Positions 63,036 through 64,000 of a DNA stretch of 64,000 nt are shown here, piece by piece. The position numbers and the translations under genes are program-made. Positions within the stretch are counted from its first letter, which is position 1. Each line of letters begins with the position of its first letter. Source of the DNA: Acidimicrobiia bacterium. Lineage in GTDB: Bacteria > Actinomycetota > Acidimicrobiia > IMCC26256 > JAGNEX01. The notes under the pieces were generated by a model. That model did not search any database and was not told the DNA's origin. It saw only the letters and a program-made list of their open reading frames with translations. Location of the stretch: assembly GCA_020637365.1 (NCBI GenBank), contig JACJWE010000003.1, positions 298,038 to 362,037 on the forward strand, read 5' to 3'.

Positions 63036-63841
63036 ACGACATCACCGCCCAGGGCGCCGCCATCCAGCGGTTCTTCACCACCGTCGGTGAAGCGGTCGCC
63101 CGATGGACACGATTGGACTACGAAGGCCCGGCGGAGCTTCCGCCCAGCCCGGCGCTCATCGTCGCCAACCACGGCTTCGGCGGGATCTTCGACCTCAACG
63201 CCTTCACGATCGCCGCGCTCGCGAACCGCCTCCGGCCCAGCGAGAACTCCCAAATCACCGTGCTGACGCACCAGCTCGCCTGGACACTCGGCGTCGGCCC
63301 CATCCTCGAGCCCGCCGGGTTCCGTCCAGCCAGCAAAGAGGCCGCTCTCGAGGGCCTCGCCGCTGGTCACTACGTCCTTGTCATGCCCGGCGGAGACCTC
63401 GACGCAGGCAAGGACTTCGCCCACCGGAACCAGATCGTCTTCGGCGGGCGGAGTGGCTACGCCAATATCGCCCTCGAGGCCGAGGTCCCGATCATCCCCA
63501 TCGTCGTCTCTGGCGCAGGCGAGACCCTGTTCGTGCTCAGTGACGGACAACGCCTCGCCAAGGCACTGGGACTCCCGCAACTGACCAGGATGAAAACCCT
63601 CCCGATCAGCCTGTCGGTCCCCTACGGCCTGAGCGTCGGAGTGGCAGGCATGCTCCCGTACCTCCCGCTGCCAGCCAAGATGCGCGCCGCCGTGCTCGAC
63701 CCGATCGTCGCCGGGCCCGACGAGGGCCCCGAGGAGCTCGCCGGGCGCGTGCATGCCGCAATGAGCGCCAAGCTCACCGACCTCACCGCCGGCCGGGTGC
63801 CGTTCCTCGGCATGCGGTGGAGCGACCTGCTCGGACGCTGA
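63032..63841 (+). CDS. Acyltransferase of the lysophospholipid/DAGAT type
   Basis: 269 residues. SPALIVANHGFGGIFDLNAF is the catalytic His motif (His then Asp seven residues on, wider than the usual HxxxxD); YVLVMPGGDLDAGKDFAHRN and ANIALEAEVPIIPIVVSGAG resemble the second and third blocks of this superfamily. Transfers acyl groups to glycerol lipids at the membrane. Why it sits in this operon is not clear; its start overlaps the transporter stop. Confidence 0.85.
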   Translation: MNDITAQGAAIQRFFTTVGEAVARWTRLDYEGPAELPPSPALIVANHGFGGIFDLNAFTIAALANRLRPSENSQITVLTHQLAWTLGVGPILEPAGFRPASKEAALEGLAAGHYVLVMPGGDLDAGKDFAHRNQIVFGGRSGYANIALEAEVPIIPIVVSGAGETLFVLSDGQRLAKALGLPQLTRMKTLPISLSVPYGLSVGVAGMLPYLPLPAKMRAAVLDPIVAGPDEGPEELAGRVHAAMSAKLTDLTAGRVPFLGMRWSDLLGR

Positions 63842-64000
63842 CCACCGTGTCTCAGGCGAACTCCACCCAGCGGTCGAGAGCGTGCAGCCCGAGACCGCGG
63901 CACTGCTCACCTTTGCCGACCGGGACCACTTCGATGCCTGGTTCGCCAGCAAGGAGCGTCCAGGTCCATCGCAGCGATGCACGATCTGAGCGAAGCAGCG
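63842..64000. other. Unresolved end of window
   Basis: One plus-strand frame reads ESVQPETAALLTFADRDHFD then AWFASKE, which looks coding, but it has no start in view and stops at about 63990. It may be a gene remnant. Confidence 0.25.

Noticed and set aside
62768..63982. Minus-strand frame of 404 codons
   Set aside because: Antisense to the MFS and acyltransferase genes, both with clear motifs.

Overview
The window is GC-rich, densely packed DNA from an actinobacterium. Evidence: a Fur-type regulator upstream of katG, MocR, DHA2 and MymA-like gene families, frequent GTG starts, and ATGA or GTGA overlaps between genes. The combination of gene families would suit a lineage such as the Acidimicrobiia, but that placement is inference; no rRNA or marker gene is present to settle it.

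Layout. (1) 1-8.7 kb: partial catalase-peroxidase katG with its Fur-family regulator, a divergent drug-efflux MFS gene, then a run of secreted or lipid-anchored proteins, two of them with PKD-like folds. (2) 8.7-28 kb: an accessory region packed with toxin-antitoxin genes and fragments: DUF2384 plus a truncated RES toxin, HigBA-like, VapBC, a MazF fragment, a VapC fragment, nucleotidyltransferase modules and their remnants, solitary XRE genes. It also holds an IS3-family element split by an IS110-family element, an HNH endonuclease, a DUF488 gene pair and a large surface protein. (3) 27-47 kb: mostly intact chromosomal-type genes: MocR regulator, zinc-type CDF exporter, NarL-type two-component system divergent from an ABC exporter, aldo/keto reductase plus cupin, a two-gene operon of a CHAT caspase-like protein and a soluble metallo-beta-lactamase-fold protein, and a TetR-controlled operon (alpha/beta hydrolase, metal-dependent hydrolase, Baeyer-Villiger-type monooxygenase, SDR) resembling the mycobacterial mymA arrangement. 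(4) 47-51 kb: second VapBC, a frameshifted carotenoid oxygenase gene, a decayed second copy of the DUF998 gene from 9 kb, and the 3' half of a tRNA-Met gene that looks like an attachment-site scar. (5) 51-64 kb: a divergent meta-cleavage aromatic degradation cluster. Leftward: hydratase, acetaldehyde dehydrogenase, aldolase, FAD hydroxylase, C-C hydrolase, extradiol dioxygenase, TetR. Rightward: HsaA-like hydroxylase, second extradiol dioxygenase, second C-C hydrolase, amidohydrolase, MFS transporter, acyltransferase.

How it fits together: the cluster at 51-64 kb encodes nearly a full route from a hydroxylated aromatic ring through ring opening, C-C hydrolysis, hydration, aldol cleavage and acetaldehyde oxidation, with its own regulator and transporter. 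Many genes in regions 1, 2, 4 and 5 are broken by single-base losses, several clearly in G or C runs, while the genes at 28-47 kb look intact. For conserved catabolic genes this looks more like uncorrected sequence error than decay; for the toxin-antitoxin and IS remnants true decay is likely. The best candidate for an undescribed system is the CHAT/MBL pair at 36.1-40.0 kb, followed by the DUF488 pair at 19.5-20.8 kb.
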